Source: RFSX01 sp964495785
GTDB lineage: Bacteria > Bacteroidota > Bacteroidia > Chitinophagales > Saprospiraceae
Assembly: GCA_964495785.1 (NCBI GenBank)
Contig: CAZBXL010000015.1
Span: 1-59,743, forward strand
DNA: 59,743 bases
Direction of reading: 5' to 3'
A model generated the notes under the pieces. It was not told where the DNA came from. It saw nothing but the letters and a program-made list of their open reading frames with translations, and ran no database searches. Position numbers and translations under genes: made by a program. Shown here piece after piece: positions 7,700-17,172 of the stretch. Positions within the stretch are counted from its first letter, which is position 1, and each line of letters starts with the position of its first letter.

Positions 7700-8626
7700 A
7701 TGATTAGACAAATCGATTATAAGAAAATCCTCAATAGTATTTATGCTGATGTAGGTGCTATGGATAATAAAGGAGAAGTCGCAAGTTACATTCCCGAATT
7801 AGAAAAAGTAGATCCTAATAAATTTGGTGTTTACTTTTTTTGTGAGACGAAAGACGAGTATGGCCTTGGTGATTTTCAGACAAAATTTTCTATACAAAGT
7901 ATTTCTAAAGTTTTATCACTCAGTTTAGCATACAAGCTTTTGGGTGATGTCATATGGGATAGGGTAGGAGTAGAACCTTCGGGCAATGCATTTAATTCAT
8001 TAATACAATTAGAAACTGAAAACGGGATACCTCGTAATCCATTAATCAATGCAGGGGCTATAGTGATATGCGATATGCTTATCAGCAATTTAGAAAATCC
8101 CAAAATTGATTTTCTAAATTATGTCAGACAATTAAGCTCATGTGAGGATATCCACTTTTCTGAAGCTACTGCTAAGTCTGAAGCACTATATGGCTATAGA
8201 AATAAAGCGCTGTGTAATTTTATGAAGTCATTCGGAAATATTGATAATGATCCTGAAGTGGTATTGGACTTATATTTTAATATGTGTTCTATTGAGATGA
8301 CTTGTCAGGACTTAACTATGGCTTTTAGGTTTTTGACATTTGCAGATTTTAAAAATGCAAACAATGAAAGTTTTCTCAAGATAAGTCAGGTAAAGAGAAT
8401 TAATGCAATCATGCAATCATGTGGTTTTTATGATGAATCAGGAGAATTCTCATTCAAGGTAGGGCTGCCAGGGAAGAGTGGTGTAGGTGGTGGCATAATA
8501 GCTTTGCATCCTAACAAATATTGCGTGTCCGTATGGAGTCCCAAATTAAATGAAAAAGGAAATTCGTATCGGGGTATGAAGTTTTTAGAATTATTGACAA
8601 CAGAAACGCAGTTGTCTATTTTCTAA
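7700..8626 (+). CDS. glsA: Glutaminase
   Basis: Hydrolyses L-glutamine to glutamate and ammonia in the cytoplasm; serine-dependent beta-lactamase-like fold. Seen: the SxxK catalytic motif S67-I-S-K70 within SIQSISKV, EPSGNAFNS, NPLINAGAI, and a C-terminal GLPGKSGVGGGI, all signatures of the GlsA family. Length 308 residues is normal. The gene is a single unit, 147 bp after the GNAT gene and 288 bp before the glycosidase. Start chosen at the first Met, which gives the standard N-terminus. Confidence 0.93.
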   Translation: MIRQIDYKKILNSIYADVGAMDNKGEVASYIPELEKVDPNKFGVYFFCETKDEYGLGDFQTKFSIQSISKVLSLSLAYKLLGDVIWDRVGVEPSGNAFNSLIQLETENGIPRNPLINAGAIVICDMLISNLENPKIDFLNYVRQLSSCEDIHFSEATAKSEALYGYRNKALCNFMKSFGNIDNDPEVVLDLYFNMCSIEMTCQDLTMAFRFLTFADFKNANNESFLKISQVKRINAIMQSCGFYDESGEFSFKVGLPGKSGVGGGIIALHPNKYCVSVWSPKLNEKGNSYRGMKFLELLTTETQLSIF

Positions 8627-8729
8627 GGACGATCTTCATTTTAATATGCTACAATTTACATAGCCGTATGTTCTTTATAGGTTCATTCAATATTTGAGAA
8701 CATCTACTTATTCACCATTAGTATTAATC

Positions 8730-8848
8730 AAAATAATCATGAAAAGTACCCTTAATCCCTTGTCTTAATAAGTCTATCTCACAATGCTGTAATATGGCCA
8801 CCATTAGATTCAGCTCAAAAAGAAGAATTAAGAGCAATGGAAAGTTAA
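8730..8848 (+). pseudogene. Possible gene-end remnant
   Basis: The 288-bp gap between glutaminase and the GH2 enzyme holds a short open stretch ending TAA at 8848, whose translation (SHNAVIWPPLDSAQKEELRAMES) looks protein-like, in particular WPPLDSAQKEELRAM. It has no start and is closed by a stop about 33 codons upstream. It could be the tail of a lost gene or chance. The rest of the gap shows nothing. Confidence 0.2.
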
Positions 8849-8914
8849 TATTTAGTCAAACGAAAAATTGAGGATATATCAAGGTGTTTAATACAATTTT
8901 CATATTTTCCTCTT

Positions 8915-10756
8915 ATGAAAATCTTCACCCTCATATTTACTATTTTTATTTGTATTTCCGACTCAAGTATATCTCAAGATCAGCTTATCAATAACGTCTA
9001 CAATAGAGAAGTTACATCTCTTAATGGGGACTGGAAATATATCGTAGATCCATATGAGAATGGATATTATAATTATCGATATCAACCTTTTGAAAATCAA
9101 TCTAACCCCGGTAAGAGTGCTTTCTTTACAAATGCAAAACGAGAAGGTAAAGGTGATCTTGTAGAATATGATTTTGATAAAATGGATGATCTCATAGTTC
9201 CCGGAGATTGGAATACACAGAAAGAAAAATTATACTATTACGAAGGGACAGTCTGGTATAAGAAGTCATTTGATTATAATAAATCTGCAGAGTCCAATAG
9301 GGTGTTTGTCTATTTTGAAGCGTCTAATTATCAGACAGATGTTTACTTTAATGGTAAGAAATTAGGACAACACATAGGAGGATTTACACCTTTTAATTTT
9401 GAGCTTACAGAACTCCTTCGGGAGAAAGATAATTTCCTCATTATCAAAGTCGATAACAAAAGAAAGAAAGATGCTGTACCTACCCTTAATACAGATTGGT
9501 GGAACTACGGTGGTCTCACACGTGATGTCAAGCTGGTAGAGCTAAGTCAGACTTTTATAAGTGATGCCTTCATTCAGTTAAACCCTAATAATAATCAGGA
9601 GATAATTGTCAAGTTAAGTTTGTCAGGAAAGATAAATAATCAAAGTGAAGTAATAGTTAGTATTCCTGAGTTAGATATAAGTAAGACATTATTAACTGAC
9701 GAAAACGGTAATGTTGCTGGAACTATTCAATCTGACAAAATTCGTTATTGGTCATTAGAAGATCCTTATCTCTATAAAGTCATTATCAAAACGAATGATG
9801 ATTATATCGAAGATCAAATTGGATTTAGAACCATCCGTACTGAGGGCTCTGATATTTTGCTCAATGGGAAAAGCATTTTTCTAAAAGGAATCTCTGTACA
9901 TGAAGAAAGCCCTGTCAGAGGGGGTAGAGCAAACAGCGAGGCAGATGCTATGCAACTCCTCGGTTGGGCCAAAGAACTTGGCTGTAATTATGTTAGACTT
10001 GCACATTACCCACATAATGAGCATATGGTCCGATTAGCAGATAAGATGGGAATACTTGTGTGGGAAGAAAATCCAGTTTACTGGACTATATCTTGGGATA
10101 ATAGTGATACATATGATAATGCACAGAATCAACTTTTAGAATTGATATCTCGTGATAAAAATAGAGCCAGTGTTATCATTTGGTCCATGGCTAATGAGAC
10201 ACCTACAAGTGATGCTCGAAATATCTTCCTTAATAAACTGGCAGCCTATACCCGTACCCAAGATCCAACCAGATTAATCAGTGCCGCATTGGAGCAGAGT
10301 GATTATAAGGGTGATCCCAGAGTAAGAACGATTCATGATTCGTTTGCTGATGTTGTTGATATTTTAAGTTTTAATCAATACATCGGATGGTATGATGGGG
10401 GTATAGAAAAATGTCAAACGATCAGTTGGAATATAGATTATGAAAAGCCAGTTATTGTATCCGAATTTGGAGCAGGTGCTAAGTCTGGATTACACGGTGA
10501 TAGAGATACAAGATGGACAGAGGAGTATCAAGAATATCTCTATGAAGAAACACTCAAAATGATAGATCCAATTGCGCAACTGCGAGGTGTATCGCCATGG
10601 ATATTAGTTGACTTCAGGTCACCACGGAGAGTCTTGCCTGAGATACAAGATGGATGGAATCGTAAAGGCTTGATATCTGAAAAGGGTCAGAAAAAGAAGG
10701 CATTTCATGTGCTCAAGAATTATTATGATAATAAAGTAATTTCAAGTCATAAATAA
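8915..10756 (+). CDS. Glycoside hydrolase family 2 (beta-glucuronidase/beta-galactosidase type)
   Basis: Retaining exo-glycosidase that cuts terminal beta-linked sugars from oligosaccharides. A signal peptide (1-20, ending SSISQ) sends it to the periplasm. Domains in order: jelly-roll sugar-binding domain (about 30-215, NGDWKYIVDP ... WWNYGGLTRDV), immunoglobulin-like domain (about 215-310), TIM barrel (from GFRTIRTEG). Acid/base E428 lies in WSMANET, nucleophile E517 in VSEFGAG. The length of 613 residues is close to beta-glucuronidase, shorter than LacZ. WWNYGGLTRDV is typical of the glucuronidase-like branch, but the substrate is not proven. The UDG-family gene follows after 21 bp. Confidence 0.9.
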   Translation: MKIFTLIFTIFICISDSSISQDQLINNVYNREVTSLNGDWKYIVDPYENGYYNYRYQPFENQSNPGKSAFFTNAKREGKGDLVEYDFDKMDDLIVPGDWNTQKEKLYYYEGTVWYKKSFDYNKSAESNRVFVYFEASNYQTDVYFNGKKLGQHIGGFTPFNFELTELLREKDNFLIIKVDNKRKKDAVPTLNTDWWNYGGLTRDVKLVELSQTFISDAFIQLNPNNNQEIIVKLSLSGKINNQSEVIVSIPELDISKTLLTDENGNVAGTIQSDKIRYWSLEDPYLYKVIIKTNDDYIEDQIGFRTIRTEGSDILLNGKSIFLKGISVHEESPVRGGRANSEADAMQLLGWAKELGCNYVRLAHYPHNEHMVRLADKMGILVWEENPVYWTISWDNSDTYDNAQNQLLELISRDKNRASVIIWSMANETPTSDARNIFLNKLAAYTRTQDPTRLISAALEQSDYKGDPRVRTIHDSFADVVDILSFNQYIGWYDGGIEKCQTISWNIDYEKPVIVSEFGAGAKSGLHGDRDTRWTEEYQEYLYEETLKMIDPIAQLRGVSPWILVDFRSPRRVLPEIQDGWNRKGLISEKGQKKKAFHVLKNYYDNKVISSHK

Positions 10757-10777
10757 ATATCTACCTCATCGTCAATC

Positions 10778-11350
10778 ATGAATCAACTCAATAAGGATAT
10801 AAAGTCTTGTAAAGTTTGTAGTTCACATTTTGAGCATGAACCTAATCCTGTATTCGACTATAGTACGCATAGTAAGATTGTAGTTATCGGGCAGGCTCCT
10901 GGATCGGTGGTTCATAGAACTGGAGTCCCTTGGGATGATAAGTCTGGAGATAATCTTAGAAAATGGTTGGATGTCGATAAAGCTACCTTTTATGATGTTG
11001 ACAATTTTGCTATTATACCTATGGGATTTTGCTATCCAGGCAAAGGCAAAAGTGGGGACCTTCCCCCAAGGAAAGAGTGTGCTCCTCTTTGGCATAATTT
11101 GATATTTAGTCAGTTGGATAATGTAAAGCTCACTCTACTTATCGGTAAATATGCTCAGGATTATTATCTCAAATATAAGAGTAAGAAAAATTTGACTACA
11201 ACGGTTGAAAGTTACGTAGAATACCTCCCTCAATATTTTGTATTGCCTCATCCTTCTCCAAGGAACAATATCTGGATGAAGAAGAATTCATGGTTTAAAA
11301 CTGAGGTTCTCCCTGAGCTTAAAAGTATAGTACAAGAAATTCTCAGATGA
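10778..11350 (+). CDS. Uracil-DNA glycosylase family protein
   Basis: Member of the UDG superfamily, which removes uracil or related damaged bases from DNA. Seen: N-terminal CKVC pair (11-14), motif 1 GQAPG at 38-42, and the C-terminal His motif HPSPRN at 158-163. The 190-residue length fits the small uncharacterised UDG-like group rather than classic Ung; only two close cysteines are visible, so an iron-sulphur cluster of family 4 type is uncertain. It lies 21 bp after the glycosidase and may be co-transcribed with it, without functional link. Confidence 0.8.
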   Translation: MNQLNKDIKSCKVCSSHFEHEPNPVFDYSTHSKIVVIGQAPGSVVHRTGVPWDDKSGDNLRKWLDVDKATFYDVDNFAIIPMGFCYPGKGKSGDLPPRKECAPLWHNLIFSQLDNVKLTLLIGKYAQDYYLKYKSKKNLTTTVESYVEYLPQYFVLPHPSPRNNIWMKKNSWFKTEVLPELKSIVQEILR

Positions 11351-11371
11351 TTAATATCTTTGGCTATGTAC

Positions 11372-12205
11372 TTAGAGTACTTTGCCTTTAGCCCATACGT
11401 TAGCTAACATACCACCTAGGATTAACACAATCCCCATGATCGGTAATATCTGATATGTCTCACCAAATATAAAGTAACCCATGATGATCGCATAGATCAG
11501 TTCCATGTACTTAAATGGTGCCAAGACACTGGTGTCTTCTGTCTGAAATGCTTTGGTCATGAAGACCTGTCCTATTAATCCTGCTACGCCGATTCCACAT
11601 ACATTGATCCATTCTTCTGCGATGGGCATTCTCCAGTATTTAATAAAACAGAAACTGAGTAGTAATGCACAAATCATAAAGTAATTAATGATCGTCAGAA
11701 AATGCTCCTTATCTCCTAAGTACCTCAATAATACAAATACACCACCGACTAAAACAGCTGAAGCAATTAGTAAACTGAGACTAATAAAGTCTATGCGAAT
11801 ATCAAAACCTTTCAATACTATAACACCAGAAAATGCTACTGCAAAACTGAGCCATTGTATCCAATTGATTTTTTCTCTGAGAAAATAATATGCGAATCCA
11901 GCACCGAATATGGGACCTAGGTATCTTATAGAAATAGCAGAGCCTAATGGTATACGCTGTATGGCGATAAAGAAAAATGCTAAGGATAAAACTCCTATGA
12001 TGCCTCGTGCTACGAGATGCTTAACATGAGTACCTCTTACAGGAATTCTATGATACAACATGTACGGAAAGATAAATATCCAAGTACCTAATGATCTAAA
12101 GAATACAACTTGCAGCGGATGAAAATCAGATAGTTCTTTGGCCATCACATTCATTATCGCAAAAGCAAAAGTGGCAAATAGGATGTATCGGATACCTTGC
12201 GACAT
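11372..12205 (-). CDS. EamA-family (DMT) inner-membrane transporter
   Basis: Drug/metabolite transporter superfamily permease of 277 residues with about ten hydrophobic segments in two EamA repeats (first half from FATFAFAIMNVMAKEL, second from LSLLIASAVLVGGVFVLLRYL). Conserved FFRSLGTW, SIRYLGPIF and APFKYMELI match this group, often annotated as metabolite exporters. Its substrate is unknown. It converges on the UDG gene with a 21-bp gap. A good promoter lies upstream (12232-12263), giving a leader of about 20 nt. Confidence 0.85.
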   Translation of the reverse strand: MSQGIRYILFATFAFAIMNVMAKELSDFHPLQVVFFRSLGTWIFIFPYMLYHRIPVRGTHVKHLVARGIIGVLSLAFFFIAIQRIPLGSAISIRYLGPIFGAGFAYYFLREKINWIQWLSFAVAFSGVIVLKGFDIRIDFISLSLLIASAVLVGGVFVLLRYLGDKEHFLTIINYFMICALLLSFCFIKYWRMPIAEEWINVCGIGVAGLIGQVFMTKAFQTEDTSVLAPFKYMELIYAIIMGYFIFGETYQILPIMGIVLILGGMLANVWAKGKVL

Positions 12206-12734
12206 ATGTAATATTGGTGTGCAAAGTTAACAGTACTATATTTAACTCGTACTTTATTTGCAAAATTTAGTAATATAAATTTTTTAATGTTATGTACATA
12301 CATGATTTAATAGTCAGACAAAAATATTGTAAGTTCCCACTTTCTATTCTCCGCCAACAGAGCAAAAAGTGGTGCTTTAGATAGGTATTTAAATTTTAAT
12401 GATTTGCATTATTTTTAATTAGTAAAAGCTTACAGTTAATAATTAGAATACTGAAGTTCTAAATAAAAATTTAAGTAAAAGTCACCTTAGTAGAGGTGCA
12501 GTTTATAACTTGCGTTGTAATTATATTAGGAGAATGTATTAGAGTCGAGCCATGCCAAATTCGAGTGGGTGGCGGGAGCGGCACAGTGTAGAGCCTTTAA
12601 TTTGGCTTGATTTTTTGTTTCGTTTTTTATCTGAGAAAAAATGAAAGCCGTCGGCGAGACAAATATTAAGAATAGGTTGTTGCATTAGAATTTTGAAGTG
12701 AGTTGATTTATTGAATTAATGATGTTTGCCATGG
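12206..12734. other. 529-bp gene-free stretch
   Basis: Holds the promoter of the EamA gene at its left end. Further right are an imperfect hairpin (CCACTTT / AAAGTGG around 12338-12373) and a GC-richer segment around 12554-12606 in which GCCAAAT and ATTTGGC bracket a G-rich interior, followed by T-rich sequence. No open frame or RNA gene was recognised. The GC-rich segment differs from the surrounding AT-rich DNA and looks like an interspersed repeat, but no second copy is in the window. Confidence 0.4.
12232..12263 (-). promoter_or_regulatory. Bacteroidota-type promoter of the EamA gene
   Basis: On the minus strand TTG (12261-12263), a 21-bp spacer and TAACTTTG (12232-12239) match the TTG / TAnnTTTG pattern of the primary sigma factor in this phylum, 27 bp before the start codon. 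Confidence 0.6.
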
Positions 12735-13214
12735 CTACATATACACCATCCCGATATGAGGAATTCCATCCTCAAGATACTCTTCACCGACGATTTCAAA
12801 TCCCAGTTGAGCATAGAATTTATGGATATAGACTTGGGATGATATTTTAATGCTGTGAGTAGGGTAAAGCGCTTTCGTTTTTTTTATAGAATAGCTCATT
12901 ATCTGTGTCCCGATACCATTGATCCGATATTGAGCATCTGTGACCACTCTACCTATAGAACTGTACTCTTCATAAGAAATTCCAGGTGGTACGATGCGGG
13001 TGTATGCAATGAGTTTGCTGTCGGTTGTTAATGTAATGTGGTGACTTTTTAGATCAACGCCATCTGCATCCAGATATGGACAATCCTGCTCTACGACGAA
13101 TATCTCTTGCCTTAATCTCATTATATCATACAGTAGATGTATGTCTAATTCATCGAATGCGAGACAATTAATTTTTATAGAATTAGAATCGATTTTGATA
13201 TCCTTAGTTTCCAA
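12735..13214 (-). CDS. elaA: ElaA-family GNAT acetyltransferase
   Basis: GNAT acetyltransferase of the ElaA family; the physiological substrate is not established. The diagnostic stretch YDIMRLRQEIFVVEQDCPYL and the following DADGVDLKSHH are present, with the CoA-binding motif GRVVTDAQYRINGIGTQIM and the conserved end EDGIPHIGMVYM. The core begins around residue 18, so this 159-residue version carries about 16 extra N-terminal residues. Its start codon lies within the end of the EEP gene (11-bp overlap), so the two are probably translated together. Confidence 0.9.
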   Translation of the reverse strand: METKDIKIDSNSIKINCLAFDELDIHLLYDIMRLRQEIFVVEQDCPYLDADGVDLKSHHITLTTDSKLIAYTRIVPPGISYEEYSSIGRVVTDAQYRINGIGTQIMSYSIKKTKALYPTHSIKISSQVYIHKFYAQLGFEIVGEEYLEDGIPHIGMVYM

Positions 13215-14154
13215 AACTAAACTGCTTATTAATTTGTGCCCGTGAGTTAATCTGGTATGTACCCATGATACCGATATGGCTTTGGTTAGATTCGCTTATT
13301 TCATCAAATTGTACACACTCGAGATCGTTAGAGTAAAATATATGATCATATGGATTAGGAGAACTTAAGGCAGTACTCCTTCGACTGTTATTAAGGTTGG
13401 ATCTGTTTTTGAACTCTATCATTTCGCCTTGCCAGTAGACCTTACTATAATCACCTAAGACGATAACGGGATTGTTGCACCCTTCTATAGCTTTAGTGAC
13501 TTCAGCTAAGTGGTCTTCTCTATTCATCTGAGGAACGGGGTAGAATAAGGGCACATAAGATGATACGATATCTATATCTTGAAATTCGTTATCTACGGTG
13601 ACCACGAGATTAGGAATGTCATTGTATAAGAATGTCGTTATATTCTTAAATGTTTTTTTAGAAAAAATAGCCATTCCAAAAGGATCTACTCTCATCATCT
13701 TATGTGAGTACGGATATGATATCATAAGCATAGAAGAAAGTGGCCACTCCCAATCAGGCGTAAACTCCTGAAAGGAAATCACATCTGCATCTATCTCATT
13801 TAAGATAGCTTCTATTTCTTCGGTATCTTTATTAAGCGTACTGAGATTAAAATGTGCCACCTTAATTTTCGGTAATAAATTATGTTGTGGGAGGATGAGA
13901 TTATTGTTAGAAGATACCTTTAGGTAAAATGCAATGAAAGCCGTAGCCATCATACCTATGAACATCAATCTCCTCTGATTATAGATAAGAAATACAAAAC
14001 TTAAGAATAGCATCCCAAACATTAAGATAGGAGCATACTCTGAGGTCCTTTCAAATATTTCAATCTTAGGGGGATAGATGATGATGTATGCCGATAGCAT
14101 TATTATCACCGTTGTGATAACTTGTGTGATGTTATGGCTCAGTATCGTTTTCAC
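13204..14154 (-). CDS. Membrane-anchored endonuclease/exonuclease/phosphatase (EEP) family protein
   Basis: Three hydrophobic segments in the first 85 residues precede an EEP domain. Seen: strand IKVAHFNLST, catalytic Glu in VISFQEFTPDWEW, VIVLGDYSKVYW, PYDHIFYSND and a final SHIG. In active relatives the fourth motif is GDFN; here the Asn is replaced (GDYS), so activity may be altered. Such proteins act on phosphodiester or phosphate-ester bonds outside the membrane; the substrate is unknown. First gene of a pair with the ElaA homolog. Confidence 0.75.
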   Translation of the reverse strand: MKTILSHNITQVITTVIIMLSAYIIIYPPKIEIFERTSEYAPILMFGMLFLSFVFLIYNQRRLMFIGMMATAFIAFYLKVSSNNNLILPQHNLLPKIKVAHFNLSTLNKDTEEIEAILNEIDADVISFQEFTPDWEWPLSSMLMISYPYSHKMMRVDPFGMAIFSKKTFKNITTFLYNDIPNLVVTVDNEFQDIDIVSSYVPLFYPVPQMNREDHLAEVTKAIEGCNNPVIVLGDYSKVYWQGEMIEFKNRSNLNNSRRSTALSSPNPYDHIFYSNDLECVQFDEISESNQSHIGIMGTYQINSRAQINKQFSFGN

Positions 14155-14200
14155 TTATGTAGAATCATATGCTATAGTACCAAAGATATGAGAATTATCA

Positions 14201-15982
14201 CTAATCTAAAGCTTGGCCTAAGACACAGACTTCCTTCCCTTTGATAATGTCACCATCAGAGTGAAAGAATTCGTAGTATATGATGTACATTCCTACAGGA
14301 GACAGTGTACCATTTTCATTGCTACCATCCCATCTGAAGAAGCCCTGTGTACTGAGAAGTGTATTCTCTATAAGAGGAACTTCTGACCTTCCTTTATCAT
14401 CATATATTGTAATATTAGCTATGAATCCTGGTTTGTCAAGATTATAGTTGATAAGCAAATTGTCTTTGTTACCGTCATTGTTAGGAGAGAATACTTTGTT
14501 AGTCAGAGAGATAACCTCCTCAGATGAGGTAGGTATGACTGTATTTGAATTAGCATACCCTGGTGTTGCAAAATTTGATACTTCAGAAGCGGAAGTCCAG
14601 TTACTTGGATTATTGGTTTCTGCTGTCAGTGATAGCCTCTCCAGACTGATGCCTTCTGTGTCTGAGATAATACTGAGGTGATCATTATCATCATAGTCGT
14701 AACTATCTAAAATGATGTCTTGACCATCTGATATTTTTAATGTGACATTTCCATCATCATTATTGAAAGCTGGTAAGTCTTGCTCATATAGAATAGCTGT
14801 CGCAACAGGCTCATAAGTATCTACTAAGAAATCAATATTCTCTGAGAATGCGATGATCTCCATAGGAAGAAGGATGATATCTTCTTCGATTATTTCTGAT
14901 TGTTGATTTGTATTATTTTCTATAATGAGACCTCTTAGGTTCAGAAACTTAGATGATACATTAACTACCTCCACAAAATCTTCTCCATTTGGAAATGGAT
15001 CAAATAATATTTCATTCACAAGAAGATCTCCTACTTCTATTCCTTCAGTCAATCTTAACTCAAAGCTTGTAGGTGATATCATATTGCCTGCAATATCCGT
15101 GACTCCATTTATGGTAAATTCTATAAGCTGACCACTCGGAAGATTTTCGCCGAGTGTAAGGATGATGATATTAGGTGAGTTATCTTGTATTTCTATGTCA
15201 GCAATACTAAGTGCTGGCGTGAAAGAATAATTACTGATATCAACGGCGGAGTCTTCACTAATCGCTTCATCAAATGTTATTTTAATCTGATCAGCATTGA
15301 TTATTTCTACATTGACTACTTGAGGTGCTGTATCATCTGCTTCTAAGTTTTTAACGATTATATTATCAAAAAGAAACTGATCAATTCTGGTTGATGTATA
15401 TCTGCAATTAATACCAAAAATATCCAAGCTGCTAAAGTCTACTTGAGGAACATATTCTACGGAAAATTCTTGTGTAAAAATGAGATCCTCAACTGGCTTC
15501 GTTTTAAGTGTCCATACATCTTTACTATCTATACTAAGTTCCACTGTAAGGTCAAAGGGATCAGCGACATTGCCCATGATACCAGTAGCTATTGTTGTTT
15601 CGTTACCGTCGATTAACTCTATCAACCTAATGGCGTCATTACTACCTGTTTCTCCTATCTCAAGGATATAACCATTGGCATCATCTATATTAATATTGTC
15701 TACTGCAAGCCATAATTGCAGACTATTAGATGTCGAAGGAGAAAATTCTAACTCCACATCAATCGTCCAGGATGTGCTATCGCCATAAGTATTGTTTCTA
15801 TATAGTGTAGCTGTACCTTCTTGAGAATCAGATAGTTGAAGTCTAAAATCTTCATTGACAATAAATTTATCTAAGTCTCCTATCCATTCTGATAGATCCC
15901 CATCATTAAAATCTTCATCGATCTGAGAGTAAGTCACCATAGATGATCCTATACAGATCAAAATGAGGTATAATTTATGCAT
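14201..15982 (-). CDS. Secreted lamin-tail-domain surface protein
   Basis: 593-residue exported protein with signal peptide (1-19, ending TYSQ). Domains in order: concanavalin-like domain (about 25-215), a SbsA-type Ig-like domain (about 220-310, VEIINADQIKITFDEAIS ... VTDIAGNMISP), lamin-tail domain (about 318-470, LLVNEILFDP, DFVEVVN, LRGLIIENN), and a FlgD-Ig-like C-terminal domain (VFSPNNDGNKDNLLINY, GFFRWDGSNENG, PVGMYIIYYEF). The C-terminal SPNNDGNKD type is common in exported Bacteroidota proteins. Likely adhesive or structural on the cell surface. It is divergent from asd; its end is 46 bp before the EEP gene. Confidence 0.75.
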   Translation of the reverse strand: MHKLYLILICIGSSMVTYSQIDEDFNDGDLSEWIGDLDKFIVNEDFRLQLSDSQEGTATLYRNNTYGDSTSWTIDVELEFSPSTSNSLQLWLAVDNINIDDANGYILEIGETGSNDAIRLIELIDGNETTIATGIMGNVADPFDLTVELSIDSKDVWTLKTKPVEDLIFTQEFSVEYVPQVDFSSLDIFGINCRYTSTRIDQFLFDNIIVKNLEADDTAPQVVNVEIINADQIKITFDEAISEDSAVDISNYSFTPALSIADIEIQDNSPNIIILTLGENLPSGQLIEFTINGVTDIAGNMISPTSFELRLTEGIEVGDLLVNEILFDPFPNGEDFVEVVNVSSKFLNLRGLIIENNTNQQSEIIEEDIILLPMEIIAFSENIDFLVDTYEPVATAILYEQDLPAFNNDDGNVTLKISDGQDIILDSYDYDDNDHLSIISDTEGISLERLSLTAETNNPSNWTSASEVSNFATPGYANSNTVIPTSSEEVISLTNKVFSPNNDGNKDNLLINYNLDKPGFIANITIYDDKGRSEVPLIENTLLSTQGFFRWDGSNENGTLSPVGMYIIYYEFFHSDGDIIKGKEVCVLGQALD

Positions 15983-16049
15983 ACTCTAATGTACCATATA
16001 GGTGAGTTTACAACAATTATTTTATGTAAATAATAGCTTGCAGATGTGT

Positions 16050-16057
16050 TATTTTTG
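16050..16057 (+). promoter_or_regulatory. -7 box of the asd promoter
   Basis: TATTTTTG fits TAnnTTTG and puts transcription start near 16063, about 20 bp before the ATG at 16085. It argues against the in-frame ATG at 16046, which would lie upstream of the transcript. Confidence 0.5.
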
Positions 16058-16084
16058 TGCCGTAATACAAATAAGGTATATATT

Positions 16085-17071
16085 ATGAAATTAGCTTTAG
16101 TAGGAGCTACAGGATTAGTAGGTCAAGAAATGATAGAAGTCATAGAGGAACAGAAGATTCCATTTGAGACATTCATACCTGTAGCAAGTGCAAGGTCAGT
16201 AGGTAAGCTTGTTAAGGTCAACGGCAAAGATTATCCAGTCGTATCTATGGATGATGCTATTGCAATGCAACCTGACTATGCTTTATTTTCAGCAGGTGGT
16301 GGTACGTCTACAGAGCATGCTCCCAGGTTTGAAGCCGCAGGCATAACAGTTATAGATAACTCATCTGCCTGGCGTATGGACCCTAATGTCAAGCTCGTTG
16401 TCCCAGAGGTCAATGGTCATTTATTGACAGAAGAAGATAAGATCATTGCTAATCCTAATTGTAGTACGATTCAACTCGTGGTGGCATTAAATCCAATACA
16501 TCAGAAATACGGCATCAAAAGATTAGTGATATCTACATATCAATCTTATACAGGAACGGGAGCAAGCGCAGTCAAGCAGTATAATGCAGAACGTAGTGGT
16601 ACACCTCTACATAAGGATGAGATGGCATATCATTATCCGATATACGAAAACTGTATTCCGCATTGCGATATCTTTTTGGATAATGATTATACTAAAGAAG
16701 AGATGAAGCTTGTCCATGAGACACGTAAGATCTTACAGGCTCCAGATGTCAAGATCACTGCCACAGCTGTGAGAGTGCCCGTACATGGAGGCCACTCTGA
16801 GTCAGTAAATATAGAATTAGAAAGAGCTTTTGATATAGATGAGCTCAAGCAAATGTTGAATGATACAGTGGGATTAACTATACAAGATAATCCTAAACAA
16901 AATGAGTATCCTATGCCTAAATATGCCAGAAAGAAAGATGGCGTTTTCGTAGGAAGGATAAGACGTGACGAATCTATAGAAAATGGTCTAAATATATGGG
17001 TCGTCGCAGATAACTTGCGTAAAGGCGCAGCGACCAATGCAGTTCAGATATTACAACATCTGACTCGATAA
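16085..17071 (+). CDS. asd: Aspartate-semialdehyde dehydrogenase
   Basis: Reduces L-aspartyl-4-phosphate to aspartate-4-semialdehyde with NADPH, the branch point to lysine/diaminopimelate, threonine and methionine. Seen: Rossmann motif MKLALVGATGLVGQEM at the very N-terminus, catalytic cysteine C126 in NPNCST, substrate-binding RVPVHGGHSESV, and NLRKGAATNAVQI near the end. The frame opens 13 codons earlier, but starting at 16085 gives the family N-terminus and follows the promoter box. The length of 328 residues is normal. Single gene, divergent from the lamin-tail gene. Confidence 0.95.
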   Translation: MKLALVGATGLVGQEMIEVIEEQKIPFETFIPVASARSVGKLVKVNGKDYPVVSMDDAIAMQPDYALFSAGGGTSTEHAPRFEAAGITVIDNSSAWRMDPNVKLVVPEVNGHLLTEEDKIIANPNCSTIQLVVALNPIHQKYGIKRLVISTYQSYTGTGASAVKQYNAERSGTPLHKDEMAYHYPIYENCIPHCDIFLDNDYTKEEMKLVHETRKILQAPDVKITATAVRVPVHGGHSESVNIELERAFDIDELKQMLNDTVGLTIQDNPKQNEYPMPKYARKKDGVFVGRIRRDESIENGLNIWVVADNLRKGAATNAVQILQHLTR

Positions 17072-17172
17072 TATTATATATTTGAAAATTACAAGAATAC
17101 TGATGTACATGAGAAGTACATCGAGATGATTATTGATTAACATATTACACGACGAACAAGAAAGTAAAACAG

